Source: a virus. Taken from it: a stretch of DNA of 30,469 bases. The notes beneath the pieces are model-generated. The model was not told the origin of the DNA. It saw only the letters and a list, made by a program, of their open reading frames with translations, and searched no databases. Position numbers and translations under genes: made by a program. Where the stretch lies: IMG/VR virus record IMGVR_UViG_3300030012_004588, positions 1 through 30,469 of that record, one strand, 5' to 3'. Shown here piece by piece: positions 1-6,011 of this stretch (the stretch's first letter is position 1; the number at the start of each line of letters is the position of its first letter).

Positions 1-222
1 TGGGTCAGTTCTATCGGTATTATTGGACTCGCTCTTAATCTTCGTGCTTACGACTTTGTATCTCAAGAAATTCGTGCAGCAGAGGATCCAGAGTTTGAGA
101 CTTTCTATACCAAGAATATTCTTCTGAATGAAGGACTTCGTGCTTGGTTGGCACCTGCTGATCAACCACATGAGAACTTTATATTCCCCGAAGAAGTTCT
201 TCCTAGAGGCAACGCACTGTGA
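1..222 (+). CDS. psbD: Photosystem II D2 protein, C-terminal part (5' end outside window)
   Basis: The first 73 codons of the window encode the C-terminus of the D2 reaction-centre protein. The reading shows the conserved helix-E end and lumenal tail, including [19 protein letters not shown] and the terminal [13 protein letters not shown]2 pairs with D1 in the thylakoid membrane and carries the photosystem II electron-transfer chain. Cyanophages carry psbD and psbA to keep photosynthesis running while host D1/D2 turn over during infection (established knowledge). Only the 3' part is present; the start lies upstream of the window. The TGA stop overlaps the GTG start of the next gene by four bases (GTGA), which suggests coupled translation. 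No host-type intron or break is seen in this part. Confidence 0.96.
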   Translation, partial: WVSSIGIIGLALNLRAYDFVSQEIRAAEDPEFETFYTKNILLNEGLRAWLAPADQPHENFIFPEEVLPRGNAL

Positions 223-440
223 ACCCCTGGTTCGCTCTTATATATTTTATTTGCTTTGCTCTAGTTGCAGGTGCTGCATTTGCGATGATGTGGTCTAATA
301 TTCAATCCATCAATGTGGAGATGAGTAAACCAAAACCACGTCATCCAGAAGCACCTGCTCCTGGTGATGAATTAATGTATGTTGATTTGACAAAAGAAAG
401 ACTTGAAAGTCTTTACAATAAGGAAGATAATGATATATAA
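219..440 (+). CDS. Small membrane protein downstream of psbD
   Basis: A 73-residue protein with one hydrophobic segment at about residues 4-23 ([20 protein letters not shown]), followed by a soluble tail rich in proline and acidic residues. The tail carries [15 protein letters not shown] and ends in a charged stretch. The start is GTG, overlapping the psbD stop. The length and the fixed position behind psbD fit a small conserved cyanophage protein, but its function is unknown to me. A single N-terminal anchor with a short cytoplasmic tail would suit a thylakoid or inner-membrane accessory protein; that is inference only. Confidence 0.8.
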   Translation: MNPWFALIYFICFALVAGAAFAMMWSNIQSINVEMSKPKPRHPEAPAPGDELMYVDLTKERLESLYNKEDNDI

Positions 441-462
441 TTGACGTAGCATTTTGCTCTTA

Positions 463-1107
463 ATGAAAATCTTCCTCGATACGGCAGACACCGAAGTAAT
501 TAAAAAATATTTCTCAACGGGATTAGTAGATGGTGTCACTACTAATCCTACACTCATTATGAAATCTGGTAGGAATCCAGAAGATGTTTATGAAGATATC
601 CGTGATATGGGAGTTAAGGATATCAGTATGGAAGTCATCGGAAACACTGATGACATGATTGCAGAAGGAATTAGACTTTACCAAAAATTTGGTGAAGTTT
701 GCACAGTTAAGGTTCCTTGCACTAGAGAAGGTCTTGAAGCATGTAAGAAACTCTCTGATCTAGGAATTAAAGTAAACGTCACATTGATCTTCTGTGCTGC
801 TCAAGCAGTCCTAGCAGCAAAGGCGGGGGCAACATATGTTTCTCCTTTTGTAGGACGGTTAGACGACCAGTCAGTGGCAGGTTTGGAGGTTGTAAGATCT
901 ATCTCTGAACTGTATCGTATCCATGGAATCAGAACTCAGGTTCTGTCTGCCTCTATTCGTAGTGTGCAACGTGCTATCAGATCATGGTATAATGGTGCTG
1001 AGATCTGCACGATGCCACCTAAAGTATTCGATCAGATGTACGATCATATCCTTACTGATAAAGGAATGGAAATTTTTGAAAATGATTGGAAGGAAGTAAA
1101 ACTATGA
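463..1107 (+). CDS. talC: Transaldolase, TalC / fructose-6-phosphate aldolase-like family
   Basis: A 214-residue protein of the short transaldolase family. It begins MKIFLDTADTEVIKKYF and continues DGVTTNPTLI, the signature of the TalC/FSA TIM barrel. The Schiff-base lysine is K83 in TVKVPCT. TalC moves three-carbon units between sugar phosphates in the pentose phosphate pathway. Cyanophage talC is known to help shift host carbon flow from the Calvin cycle to NADPH and ribose-5-phosphate for nucleotide synthesis. The in-frame TTG nine bases upstream is possible, but ATG at 463 matches the family N-terminus. The stop overlaps the glutaredoxin start (ATGA). Length is normal for the family. Confidence 0.95.
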   Translation: MKIFLDTADTEVIKKYFSTGLVDGVTTNPTLIMKSGRNPEDVYEDIRDMGVKDISMEVIGNTDDMIAEGIRLYQKFGEVCTVKVPCTREGLEACKKLSDLGIKVNVTLIFCAAQAVLAAKAGATYVSPFVGRLDDQSVAGLEVVRSISELYRIHGIRTQVLSASIRSVQRAIRSWYNGAEICTMPPKVFDQMYDHILTDKGMEIFENDWKEVKL

Positions 1108-1343
1108 AAACATTCGCGATTTACACAAAGATTGGTTGTCCTTATTGCACCAAGGTTGCTAGTGTGTTAGAGTTGGCAGAGTTACAATATGTAGAGTATA
1201 AACTTGGTAGAGATTTTGATCGAGAAGAGTTTTATGAACAGTTTGGTCAAGGTTCAACTTTTCCCCGTGTTAAATATGGAGAGGAGCTTCTTGGTGGATG
1301 CCAAGAAACTGTCAAGTACCTTAAAGAACAAAAACTAGTCTAA
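1104..1343 (+). CDS. Glutaredoxin with CPYC active site
   Basis: A 79-residue thioredoxin-fold protein with the dithiol site C12-P-Y-C15 in IYTKIGCPYCTKV, a cis-proline segment (TFPRVKY) and the glycine pair of the glutathione-binding loop (GGCQETV). It should reduce disulfides using glutathione, and in T4-like phages such proteins serve ribonucleotide reductase. The start ATG at 1104 overlaps the talC stop by four bases, and its stop overlaps the start of the next gene (TAATG), so it sits inside a tightly coupled operon. A longer in-frame TTG start at 1086 would add residues not typical of the family. Confidence 0.93.
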   Translation: MKTFAIYTKIGCPYCTKVASVLELAELQYVEYKLGRDFDREEFYEQFGQGSTFPRVKYGEELLGGCQETVKYLKEQKLV

Positions 1344-1699
1344 TGGAACAGAACCTCATCGACATCTACGATCTTATTGAACATGCGATTGATAATGCCT
1401 TTGAGGGAAAAATGAATTTAAAATTTTATGATTATCTTAAAGATTGTAAAATTAAAAAACATGAAATAGATCAATTCATCACAAGTTCTACTACTAATGA
1501 ACTTGGATCTCTTATTGCAGATCTTGATGAGTATCTCAAAGGTGGTGCAGATGATGAGCACAAACAATTGCGAGAAGGTTATGGACACATTCCTAAACCT
1601 CAAGCAAGAAAAATTAGAAATTACTTAGAAAGTTTCTTAGATGACGCAAAGAAGTACAGTCATGACCGAAGACCTGGGAGAAGAAAGAAAACTAAATAA
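1343..1699 (+). CDS. Conserved hypothetical protein, basic C-terminus
   Basis: A 118-residue protein. The N-terminal 90 residues look alpha-helical and mildly acidic (DIYDLIEHAIDNAFEGKMNL). The C-terminus is strongly basic (HDRRPGRRKKTK) and could bind nucleic acid. I do not recognise a domain. The start codon shares one base with the glutaredoxin stop, and the 3' end overlaps the next small gene by 38 bases, so it belongs to the same operon. Reading frame, start and operon position support a real gene; function is unassigned. Confidence 0.8.
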   Translation: MEQNLIDIYDLIEHAIDNAFEGKMNLKFYDYLKDCKIKKHEIDQFITSSTTNELGSLIADLDEYLKGGADDEHKQLREGYGHIPKPQARKIRNYLESFLDDAKKYSHDRRPGRRKKTK

Positions 1700-1865
1700 A
1701 CCAGATCCCGATGTTAATCGGGGATTAGAACTTATGTTACGACATAAGAGGAGGAAACCAGAAAGACCAAAATCTTTTCAGATAAAGTTTGGCAAGTTGG
1801 TTTCCCTCTTCAACAGGGAAATTGTTCTACACCTAAACTTCTATCTGGACATTAGGAAGAAATAA
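1662..1865 (+). CDS. Small basic conserved protein
   Basis: A 67-residue protein starting at ATG 1662 (MTEDLGEERKLNKPDPDV) and ending LHLNFYLDIRKK. It is rich in Lys and Arg (LRHKRRKPERPKSF) and has a short hydrophobic centre near SLFNREIVLHLNFYLDI. The pattern resembles a small protein I recall from other T4-like cyanophages, but I cannot give a function. An alternative in-frame ATG lies at 1641. It overlaps the preceding gene by 38 bases in another frame. The next gene follows after a short gap with a good ribosome binding site. Confidence 0.68.
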   Translation: MTEDLGEERKLNKPDPDVNRGLELMLRHKRRKPERPKSFQIKFGKLVSLFNREIVLHLNFYLDIRKK

Positions 1866-1882
1866 TCTCTGGAGGACAGAAG

Positions 1883-2104
1883 ATGTTAGCAGTTACTCTT
1901 ACGATAGGAACATTAGTTTCAATCATGTTCTTTTTTGTTGGTGGTGTAGTAGGATGGTTGGCAAAAGAACATGTTTTTCAAACCCAACCCGTTTATACAC
2001 ATCCAGAGATGTTTGATGAAAATGGTAACTTATTACCTGATGAAATTTTAGCAGTACGATTTGAAAACGATTATGAGTCCCACGAAGACAACGACGAAGA
2101 CTAA
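1883..2104 (+). CDS. Small single-span membrane protein, acidic tail
   Basis: A 73-residue protein with an N-terminal membrane segment at about residues 3-27 (LTIGTLVSIMFFFVGGVVGW) and a soluble acidic tail (PEMFDENGNLLPDEIL, then SHEDNDED). The start is supported by a strong ribosome binding site (GGAGG at 1871-1875). The PEMFDENGNL tail is the sort of motif seen in small conserved cyanophage membrane proteins. Function is unknown. The 3' end overlaps the next gene by 32 bases. Confidence 0.82.
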   Translation: MLAVTLTIGTLVSIMFFFVGGVVGWLAKEHVFQTQPVYTHPEMFDENGNLLPDEILAVRFENDYESHEDNDED

Positions 2105-2567
2105 AACAATTAAGGCATCTGATAAATTGCCACCTAATCCTTTTATTCATGAAATTTTAGAACTTGCTAGTAAGCAACGCACTAAAGCAAAGAAAGTAGA
2201 GATACTTCAGGAATATTCAACTGAAGCTTTAAAAACTCTTTTTATTTGGAACTTTGATGATACTGTTATTTCTGTTATCCCCGAGGGAGATGTTCCTTAT
2301 AAAGAGAATGAAGTTCCTGTAGGAACTGATCACACTTCTTTGCGTCGTGAATATAAGCACCTTTATAATTTTGTGAAAGGTGGCAACGATGGTATCTCTT
2401 CTCTTCGTAGAGAGACTATGTTTATTCAGATTCTTGAAGGTCTTCATCCTGAAGAAGCAAAAGTTCTCTGTCTTGTTAAAGACAAATCTTTACAATCTAA
2501 ATATAAAGTAACATACGAGATTGTGCGAGAAGCATATCCTGATATTCAGTGGGGAGGACGCTCATGA
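2073..2567 (+). CDS. Conserved phage protein, DUF6433-like
   Basis: A 164-residue protein. After a Thr/Lys-rich leader (SPTKTTTKTKTIKASDK) it has the layout I associate with the cyanophage DUF6433 family: FIHEILELASKQRTKAKKV, then a WNFDDTV segment, PPGDPPY-like PEGDVPYKENE, LRRETMFIQILEGLHPEEA, and a C-terminal TYEIVREAYPDIQW. Family assignment is from memory and was not searched. Its role is unknown. Start ATG 2073 is preferred; an in-frame TTG at 2061 would give four extra residues. It overlaps both neighbours, ending ATGA with the next start. Confidence 0.82.
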   Translation: MSPTKTTTKTKTIKASDKLPPNPFIHEILELASKQRTKAKKVEILQEYSTEALKTLFIWNFDDTVISVIPEGDVPYKENEVPVGTDHTSLRREYKHLYNFVKGGNDGISSLRRETMFIQILEGLHPEEAKVLCLVKDKSLQSKYKVTYEIVREAYPDIQWGGRS

Positions 2568-2902
2568 CAGTTGCTGTAGAACAGGAGAAGGAAATGGCAG
2601 AATCTAGTAAAGATATAAATTCTGTCAATCCCGTTGATTATGGATGCCAGATTCTTCTTGAAAAAACAACATTAGATACAGCAAACGATAAGTCTTTTCC
2701 TACCGATGCTAGATTAATTTGGTATGTTGAAAATGGCACTGAGTATATTGATCTTACTCGATGTTCTAAAACTTCAAAATTATTTGACATGTACTATGAT
2801 AAGTATGGTAAAGATGCTGTTAAAAAAATTGACTTTGGATTTGGCAGCATTAACCCAAAATTTTGGGGAGTAAAACCTAAGTTAGAAAAGAAAAGAAAAT
2901 GA
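2564..2902 (+). CDS. Conserved hypothetical protein
   Basis: A 112-residue protein starting at ATG 2564. The start is fixed by a strong GGGGAGGA ribosome binding site seven to fourteen bases upstream and by the ATGA overlap with the preceding stop. A second ATG at 2594 is possible. The core reads as mixed alpha/beta (ARLIWYVENGTEYIDLTR) and ends with a basic tail (KPKLEKKRK). No domain is recognised. The small-gene operon context suggests an accessory function during early or middle infection. Confidence 0.8.
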   Translation: MTVAVEQEKEMAESSKDINSVNPVDYGCQILLEKTTLDTANDKSFPTDARLIWYVENGTEYIDLTRCSKTSKLFDMYYDKYGKDAVKKIDFGFGSINPKFWGVKPKLEKKRK

Positions 2903-3183
2903 ATAATAATGATGAAGAAATCAGGGATCAAATTAATGAATTGATTCGTGATGAAATTCAAGATGTAATTAATGATTACGTTGATATGAAAGAATATTCT
3001 AAAAAAAGTGGAATAGGTTTTGTTTCATCAGATGATGAAGATGAATTGAAGGTAAATATTTCTAATATTGAAGTAGATAAACTTATCAAGGAATATAAAA
3101 AAATTAAAAAAAGTGAAAAGTCTAATCTCTCACAAATAAAAAAGTTGGGGTTAGTAGACAAACACGGAAGACCCTTAAAATAA
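2899..3183 (+). CDS. Small charged helical protein
   Basis: A 94-residue, highly charged protein. The first 30 residues are acidic and helical (EEIRDQINELIRDEIQDVIN) and the last 35 are lysine-rich (KEYKKIKKSEKSN), ending DKHGRPLK. The ATG overlaps the previous stop by four bases. No domain is recognised. The stop codon lies inside a T4-type late box (3179-3186), so transcription of the following gene may restart here. Confidence 0.75.
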   Translation: MNNNDEEIRDQINELIRDEIQDVINDYVDMKEYSKKSGIGFVSSDDEDELKVNISNIEVDKLIKEYKKIKKSEKSNLSQIKKLGLVDKHGRPLK

Positions 3184-3186
3184 ATA
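3179..3186 (+). promoter_or_regulatory. Candidate T4-type late promoter box
   Basis: AATAAATA fits the cyanophage late box NATAAATA. It overlaps the TAA stop of the upstream gene and lies 19 bases before the start at 3206, the same spacing seen at the other candidate late boxes in this window. AT-rich DNA gives such matches by chance, so position is the main support. Confidence 0.45.
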
Positions 3187-3205
3187 ACTCAGCAGGTAAG
3201 TTTGT

Positions 3206-3523
3206 ATGCTATCTACCCAATATCGATTGCGTCTTGAGGCAATCTGTGAAAAAATTGTTCTTGGTAAAGAGGTTAGCTTAGAAGACATGATCTGGGCAAA
3301 TAAATTAGCAAAGTCAAATCAAAGTGCTGGATCTATTTTGAGAAAAGCACGACGAAAGGCAAATAATCCTGACATGCAGGAGGGAAGTCTCGATGATTTT
3401 TTGAATCAGATGGACCTGGGTGATCCTGATCCATCTAATCATAGAACAGGATTTGGAAGTGGAGATGAAATTACAGAATGGTTTGGTAGAGAGAAAACTG
3501 ATGATTGGAGGCAAAGAGACTGA
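3206..3523 (+). CDS. Conserved hypothetical cyanophage protein
   Basis: A 105-residue protein. The N-terminus is helical (QYRLRLEAICEKIVLGKEVS), followed by a basic segment (ILRKARRKANNPDMQEGSLD) and an acidic, glycine-containing C-terminus with DDFLNQMDLGDPDPSNHRTG. It resembles a small conserved T4-like cyanophage protein; I cannot assign a role. Its stop overlaps the next start (TGATG), so the two genes are probably translated together. Confidence 0.82.
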   Translation: MLSTQYRLRLEAICEKIVLGKEVSLEDMIWANKLAKSNQSAGSILRKARRKANNPDMQEGSLDDFLNQMDLGDPDPSNHRTGFGSGDEITEWFGREKTDDWRQRD

Positions 3524-3759
3524 TGCAAGCATCAATTTATTCTAACGGTAATCAAGAATGTGAGAGAGCAGCATCTTTAATGAAATCAGTTCACCTTGAT
3601 GAAGTTGTTGTATATGAACGTGGTAAACACTTTACTGAAGGACAGTTCAGAGATGAGTTTGGTGATGAGGTAGAGTATCCAATGATCTCTATTGGTATGT
3701 TCAGAGGTACTTTAAAAGAAACAATGAACTACATGAATCAAAAAGGAATGTTTCTTTAG
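3523..3759 (+). CDS. Glutaredoxin-like protein with one active-site cysteine
   Basis: A 78-residue protein with a glutaredoxin-like outline: a beta-strand leading into the active-site turn (ASIYSNGNQECERAASLMK), a putative cis-proline segment (VEYPMISIG) and a C-terminal helix (ETMNYMNQKG). The CxxC site is replaced by N-Q-E-C, so only the second cysteine (C13) remains. Normal dithiol chemistry is therefore unlikely; it could act as a monothiol variant or a binding module. The start ATG at 3523 overlaps the upstream stop. It is a second glutaredoxin-fold gene within 2.5 kb of the CPYC form. Confidence 0.78.
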   Translation: MQASIYSNGNQECERAASLMKSVHLDEVVVYERGKHFTEGQFRDEFGDEVEYPMISIGMFRGTLKETMNYMNQKGMFL

Positions 3760-3794
3760 AAAATATTAAACTGTATCACAAGTTACAAAATTGC

Positions 3795-3823
3795 TTGACT
3801 ATATAATCTGTAAGGTCTATAAT
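3795..3823 (+). promoter_or_regulatory. Sigma-70 type promoter for the riboswitch-peptide unit
   Basis: TTGACT at 3795-3800 and TATAAT at 3818-3823 are separated by exactly 17 bp, a near-consensus host sigma-70 promoter. A second TATAAT at 3802-3807 lies between them without a matching -35 box. The expected start site, about seven bases after the -10 box, falls at about 3830. That puts the RNA elements at the very 5' end of the transcript. Confidence 0.85.
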
Positions 3824-3831
3824 AGATCTGT

Positions 3832-3869
3832 CGTTCATCCCACACGGGACGCAAGTAAGTCGCGGAACG
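3832..3869 (+). promoter_or_regulatory. Glutamine-riboswitch-like RNA element, copy 1 (downstream-peptide / glnA class)
   Basis: The element opens with CGTTC (3832-3836) and closes with GAACG (3865-3869), which pair as the outer stem. Inside is a hairpin TCCC-ACAC-GGGA (3838-3849), followed by the conserved-looking ACGCAAGTAAG (3849-3859). This matches my memory of the cyanobacterial glutamine aptamer class, whose members are often tandem and precede short peptide genes or glnA. The 3' part (TCGCGGAACG) departs from the usual GAAGGAACG, so ligand binding by this copy is less certain. Confidence 0.7.
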
Positions 3870-3872
3870 GAT

Positions 3873-3913
3873 CGTTCATCCGTCTCAGACGGACGCAAAC
3901 GACTGAAGGAACG
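3873..3913 (+). promoter_or_regulatory. Glutamine-riboswitch-like RNA element, copy 2
   Basis: The second copy starts three bases after copy 1. CGTTC (3873-3877) pairs with GAACG (3909-3913). The internal hairpin is TCCGTC-TCA-GACGGA (3879-3893). The hairpin sequence differs from copy 1 but base pairing is kept, which is covariation within one locus. ACGCAA (3893-3898) is shared with copy 1, and GAAGGAACG (3905-3913) is the class-typical closing sequence. The two CGTTC/GAACG pairs are identical, so stems could also form between copies. The peptide ribosome binding site lies 24 bases downstream. Confidence 0.75.
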
Positions 3914-3947
3914 GGAGTTAATTCACCCATTCTTTTAGGAGTAGACT

Positions 3948-4115
3948 ATGAACACTCTAAACATCATCAAAAAGCAGATTGAAAAAGCATCTGCACTTCA
4001 CAACGCACAAATTACCATGACCACCTATCGTGGTATTGAGACCAAGATTACCAAGGTCAAGCCAAGTGAAATCCACGGCAAGTTTACTTACCGTGGTCAT
4101 ACTTACACTAAGTGA
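3948..4115 (+). CDS. 55-residue peptide with YRG motifs, DUF4278-like
   Basis: A 55-residue basic protein (MNTLNIIKKQIEKASALHNA...) with two copies of a T-Y-R-G motif: TTYRGIE in the middle and TYRGHTYTK at the C-terminus. The TYRGxxY end is typical of DUF4278, a short cyanobacterial domain of unknown function (family recalled, not searched). AGGAG at 3937-3941, six bases before the ATG, is a strong ribosome binding site. The gene has its own promoter, a tandem riboswitch-like leader and a terminator, so it is probably expressed independently and in response to glutamine. It fits the short 'downstream peptide' that names this RNA class. Molecular function is unknown. Confidence 0.85.
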   Translation: MNTLNIIKKQIEKASALHNAQITMTTYRGIETKITKVKPSEIHGKFTYRGHTYTK

Positions 4116-4142
4116 TTGACTTACAAATTAATTATTGATAGA

Positions 4143-4168
4143 ATGGGAGGGAGACCTCCCATTTTTTT
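4143..4168 (+). terminator. Intrinsic terminator of the peptide unit
   Basis: ATGGGAGG (4143-4150), loop GAGA and CCTCCCAT (4155-4162) form a perfect 8-bp GC-rich stem with a tetraloop, followed by seven T residues (4162-4168). It lies 27 bases after the peptide stop and directly before the ATG at 4169. This makes the 3795-4168 unit monocistronic. Confidence 0.93.
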
Positions 4169-4348
4169 ATGGATAAAGAGAGACTTAAACTGATTGTAAA
4201 AAATCTAGAATCTCTGGTTCAATGTTTGAAGTCAGAGATCTACTCTGATGTAGATGCATACAAACCAGAAGAGGGATACTACGATGTCCCACTCCCTGCC
4301 GATAGTTACGACGAAGTTTTTAATGACGATGACGGATACCCTGACTAA
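4169..4348 (+). CDS. Small acidic protein overlapping thyX
   Basis: A 59-residue protein with an amphipathic N-terminal helix (MDKERLKLIVKNLESLVQCL) and a strongly acidic, tyrosine-rich C-terminus (EEGYYDVPLPADSYDEVFND, ending DDDGYPD). It is similar in style to a small acidic protein I recall upstream of thyX in other cyanophages. The ATG touches the terminator T-run, so its promoter must be in or beyond the hairpin, or it depends on read-through. It overlaps the thyX start by about 26 bases. No function is known. Confidence 0.75.
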   Translation: MDKERLKLIVKNLESLVQCLKSEIYSDVDAYKPEEGYYDVPLPADSYDEVFNDDDGYPD

Positions 4349-4973
4349 ACTTATCAGTGTCACTCCTGATGCTGAGAAGCACATGGCTTATTGTGCCCGT
4401 GTGTCGAATCCAAGTAACCAGGAGAATGAAAAGTTCTCTGGTCTTCTTAAGTATTGTGTGAAGCACCAGCACTGGAGCATCTTTGAGCAGGCATACATGA
4501 CTCTCGAAATCAATACCACTAGGGGTGTGGCAGCTCAAGTGCTGCGCCACCGTTCGTTCACATATCAAGAATTTTCGCAACGGTATGCTGATTCTTCCCT
4601 TCTCGCGGAGACGATTCCTCTACCTGAACTCCGTAGGCAAGACACCAAGAATCGTCAGAATTCTATTGATGATATTGACCCGTTTGTCCGTCAAGAGTTT
4701 CAGATTAAAATGAAGAAGCATTTTGATGAGGGAATGAAACTCTACAAAGAGATGCTTGATGCTGAAATCGCAAAGGAGTGTGCTCGCTTTGTGCTTCCTT
4801 TGGCAACACCCACAAGAATCTACATGACGGGCTCGGTTCGTTCATGGATCCATTATATCGATTTGCGTTCTGCAAACGGTACGCAGAAGGAACATATGGA
4901 TATTGCTTTGGGTGCAAAAGAAATTTTTGTTGAACAGTTTCCTGCCGTTGCTGAAGCAATGGAATGGATTTAA
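4323..4973 (+). CDS. thyX: Flavin-dependent thymidylate synthase ThyX
   Basis: A 216-residue protein with the ThyX signature RHRSFTYQEFSQRY at residues 75-88 (RHRxxS plus following conserved residues). It also has the conserved N-terminal ARVSNPSNQ and the C-terminal SWIHYIDLR segment followed by the acidic dimer-interface helix. ThyX methylates dUMP to dTMP using methylenetetrahydrofolate as carbon donor and FAD/NADPH as reductant, and it supplies thymidine for AT-rich phage DNA. Starts at 4323 (MTMTDTL) or 4329 (MTDTL) are both plausible; no strong ribosome binding site decides. The longer frame back to 4254 lies inside the upstream gene and is unlikely. The stop overlaps a late box. Confidence 0.95.
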   Translation: MTMTDTLTKLISVTPDAEKHMAYCARVSNPSNQENEKFSGLLKYCVKHQHWSIFEQAYMTLEINTTRGVAAQVLRHRSFTYQEFSQRYADSSLLAETIPLPELRRQDTKNRQNSIDDIDPFVRQEFQIKMKKHFDEGMKLYKEMLDAEIAKECARFVLPLATPTRIYMTGSVRSWIHYIDLRSANGTQKEHMDIALGAKEIFVEQFPAVAEAMEWI

Positions 4974-4979
4974 TAAATA
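4972..4979 (+). promoter_or_regulatory. Candidate T4-type late promoter box
   Basis: AATAAATA directly overlaps the thyX TAA stop (TAATAAATA) and lies 21 bases before the start at 5001. The same stop-plus-box arrangement recurs at 12729 and 22089. Confidence 0.5.
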
Positions 4980-5000
4980 TTAGAAAAGGACTGAACGTTT

Positions 5001-5252
5001 ATGCCAACGTACCCCGTTATTAACAAAGAAACAAAAGAAAAGAAAGAACTTAGTATGTCCATGAAGGCATATACTGAGTGGAAAGAAGAGAACCCAGAAT
5101 GGGAAAAAGATTGGTCAGCAGGTGTTGCTGGAATTGATACTGAATTTAGATGGACAGGAGAGGCTAAATCTAGTGGTTGGAATGAAGTTTTGGATCGTGC
5201 ATCCAAACAACCTGGTGCCACTGTCCGTAAAAACCGCGATTACAGTTTCTAA
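5001..5252 (+). CDS. Small conserved cyanophage protein
   Basis: An 83-residue protein starting MPTYPVINKETKEKKEL, followed by MSMKAYTEWKEENPEWEKDW, a glycine-containing centre (SAGVAGIDTEFRW) and a C-terminus SKQPGATVRKNRDYSF. The opening resembles the start of FmdB-type zinc-ribbon proteins, but the cysteines are absent, so zinc binding is not expected. The pattern recurs in T4-like cyanophages as I recall. Its neighbours are thyX and phoH, and a late box precedes it. Function is unknown. Confidence 0.82.
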   Translation: MPTYPVINKETKEKKELSMSMKAYTEWKEENPEWEKDWSAGVAGIDTEFRWTGEAKSSGWNEVLDRASKQPGATVRKNRDYSF

Positions 5253-5255
5253 TCT

Positions 5256-6011
5256 ATGCCTGCAAAGAAGAAGACTCAAGGACCCGTAGTCCCATTTGGG
5301 ATGAGCAACAAACACATGAAAAGAAAAAAACCAATCAATTCGGATTTGATGAAGAGGATTGAACCTCTTACTGAAAATCAACAAGAACTTTTCCGTTGCT
5401 ATGAGAACAACCAAAACATTGTCGCATACGGTGCTGCTGGTACAGGTAAAACATTCATTACCCTTTACAATGCACTGAGAGATGTTCTCGATGTAAAAAC
5501 TCCTTACGAAAAAATTTATATCGTAAGATCTTTAGTTGCTACGAGAGAGATTGGTTTCCTTCCAGGAGATCATGAGGATAAATCTTCACTTTATCAGATT
5601 CCATATAAGAATATGGTGAAGTTTATGTTTGAACTGCCTACTGAGGCAGATTTTGAAATGCTTTATGGTAATTTGAAAACTCAGGGGACTATTAGTTTCT
5701 GGAGCACTTCATTTATTCGTGGCACTACACTGGACAATGCTATCATTATCGTTGACGAGTTTCAGAACTTGAATTTCCACGAACTTGATAGTATAATTAC
5801 AAGGATTGGTGAGAACAGTAAGATTATGTTCTGTGGTGACGCAACACAATCTGATCTTGTTAAGACTGCAGAGAAGAATGGTATTGCTGATTTCATGAGA
5901 ATTCTTAGAACAATGCCATCAATGGATATTATTGAATTTGGTGTTGAAGATATTGTTCGTTCTGGTCTCTGCAAAGAATACTTAGTTGCAAAAATGGATC
6001 TTAATCTATGA
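5256..6011 (+). CDS. phoH: PhoH-family P-loop ATPase
   Basis: A 251-residue protein with Walker A GAAGTGKT at residues 59-66, preceded by the PhoH-type N-terminal region (LTENQQELFRCYENNQNIVA). Walker B is IIIVDEFQN around residues 163-171, and sensor-like GDATQSD is near 194-200. PhoH proteins are ATPases linked to RNA metabolism and phosphate stress in bacteria. phoH is a near-universal cyanophage gene, but its role in infection is not settled. It starts three bases after the upstream stop. Its end overlaps the exonuclease start by four bases (ATGA), so the two are likely co-translated. Confidence 0.94.
   Translation: MPAKKKTQGPVVPFGMSNKHMKRKKPINSDLMKRIEPLTENQQELFRCYENNQNIVAYGAAGTGKTFITLYNALRDVLDVKTPYEKIYIVRSLVATREIGFLPGDHEDKSSLYQIPYKNMVKFMFELPTEADFEMLYGNLKTQGTISFWSTSFIRGTTLDNAIIIVDEFQNLNFHELDSIITRIGENSKIMFCGDATQSDLVKTAEKNGIADFMRILRTMPSMDIIEFGVEDIVRSGLCKEYLVAKMDLNL

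Noticed and set aside
3791-3982. 63-codon open frame across the riboswitch region
   Set aside because: Runs through the promoter and both RNA elements, has a TTG start without ribosome binding site, and overlaps the well-supported 55-residue peptide gene in another frame.
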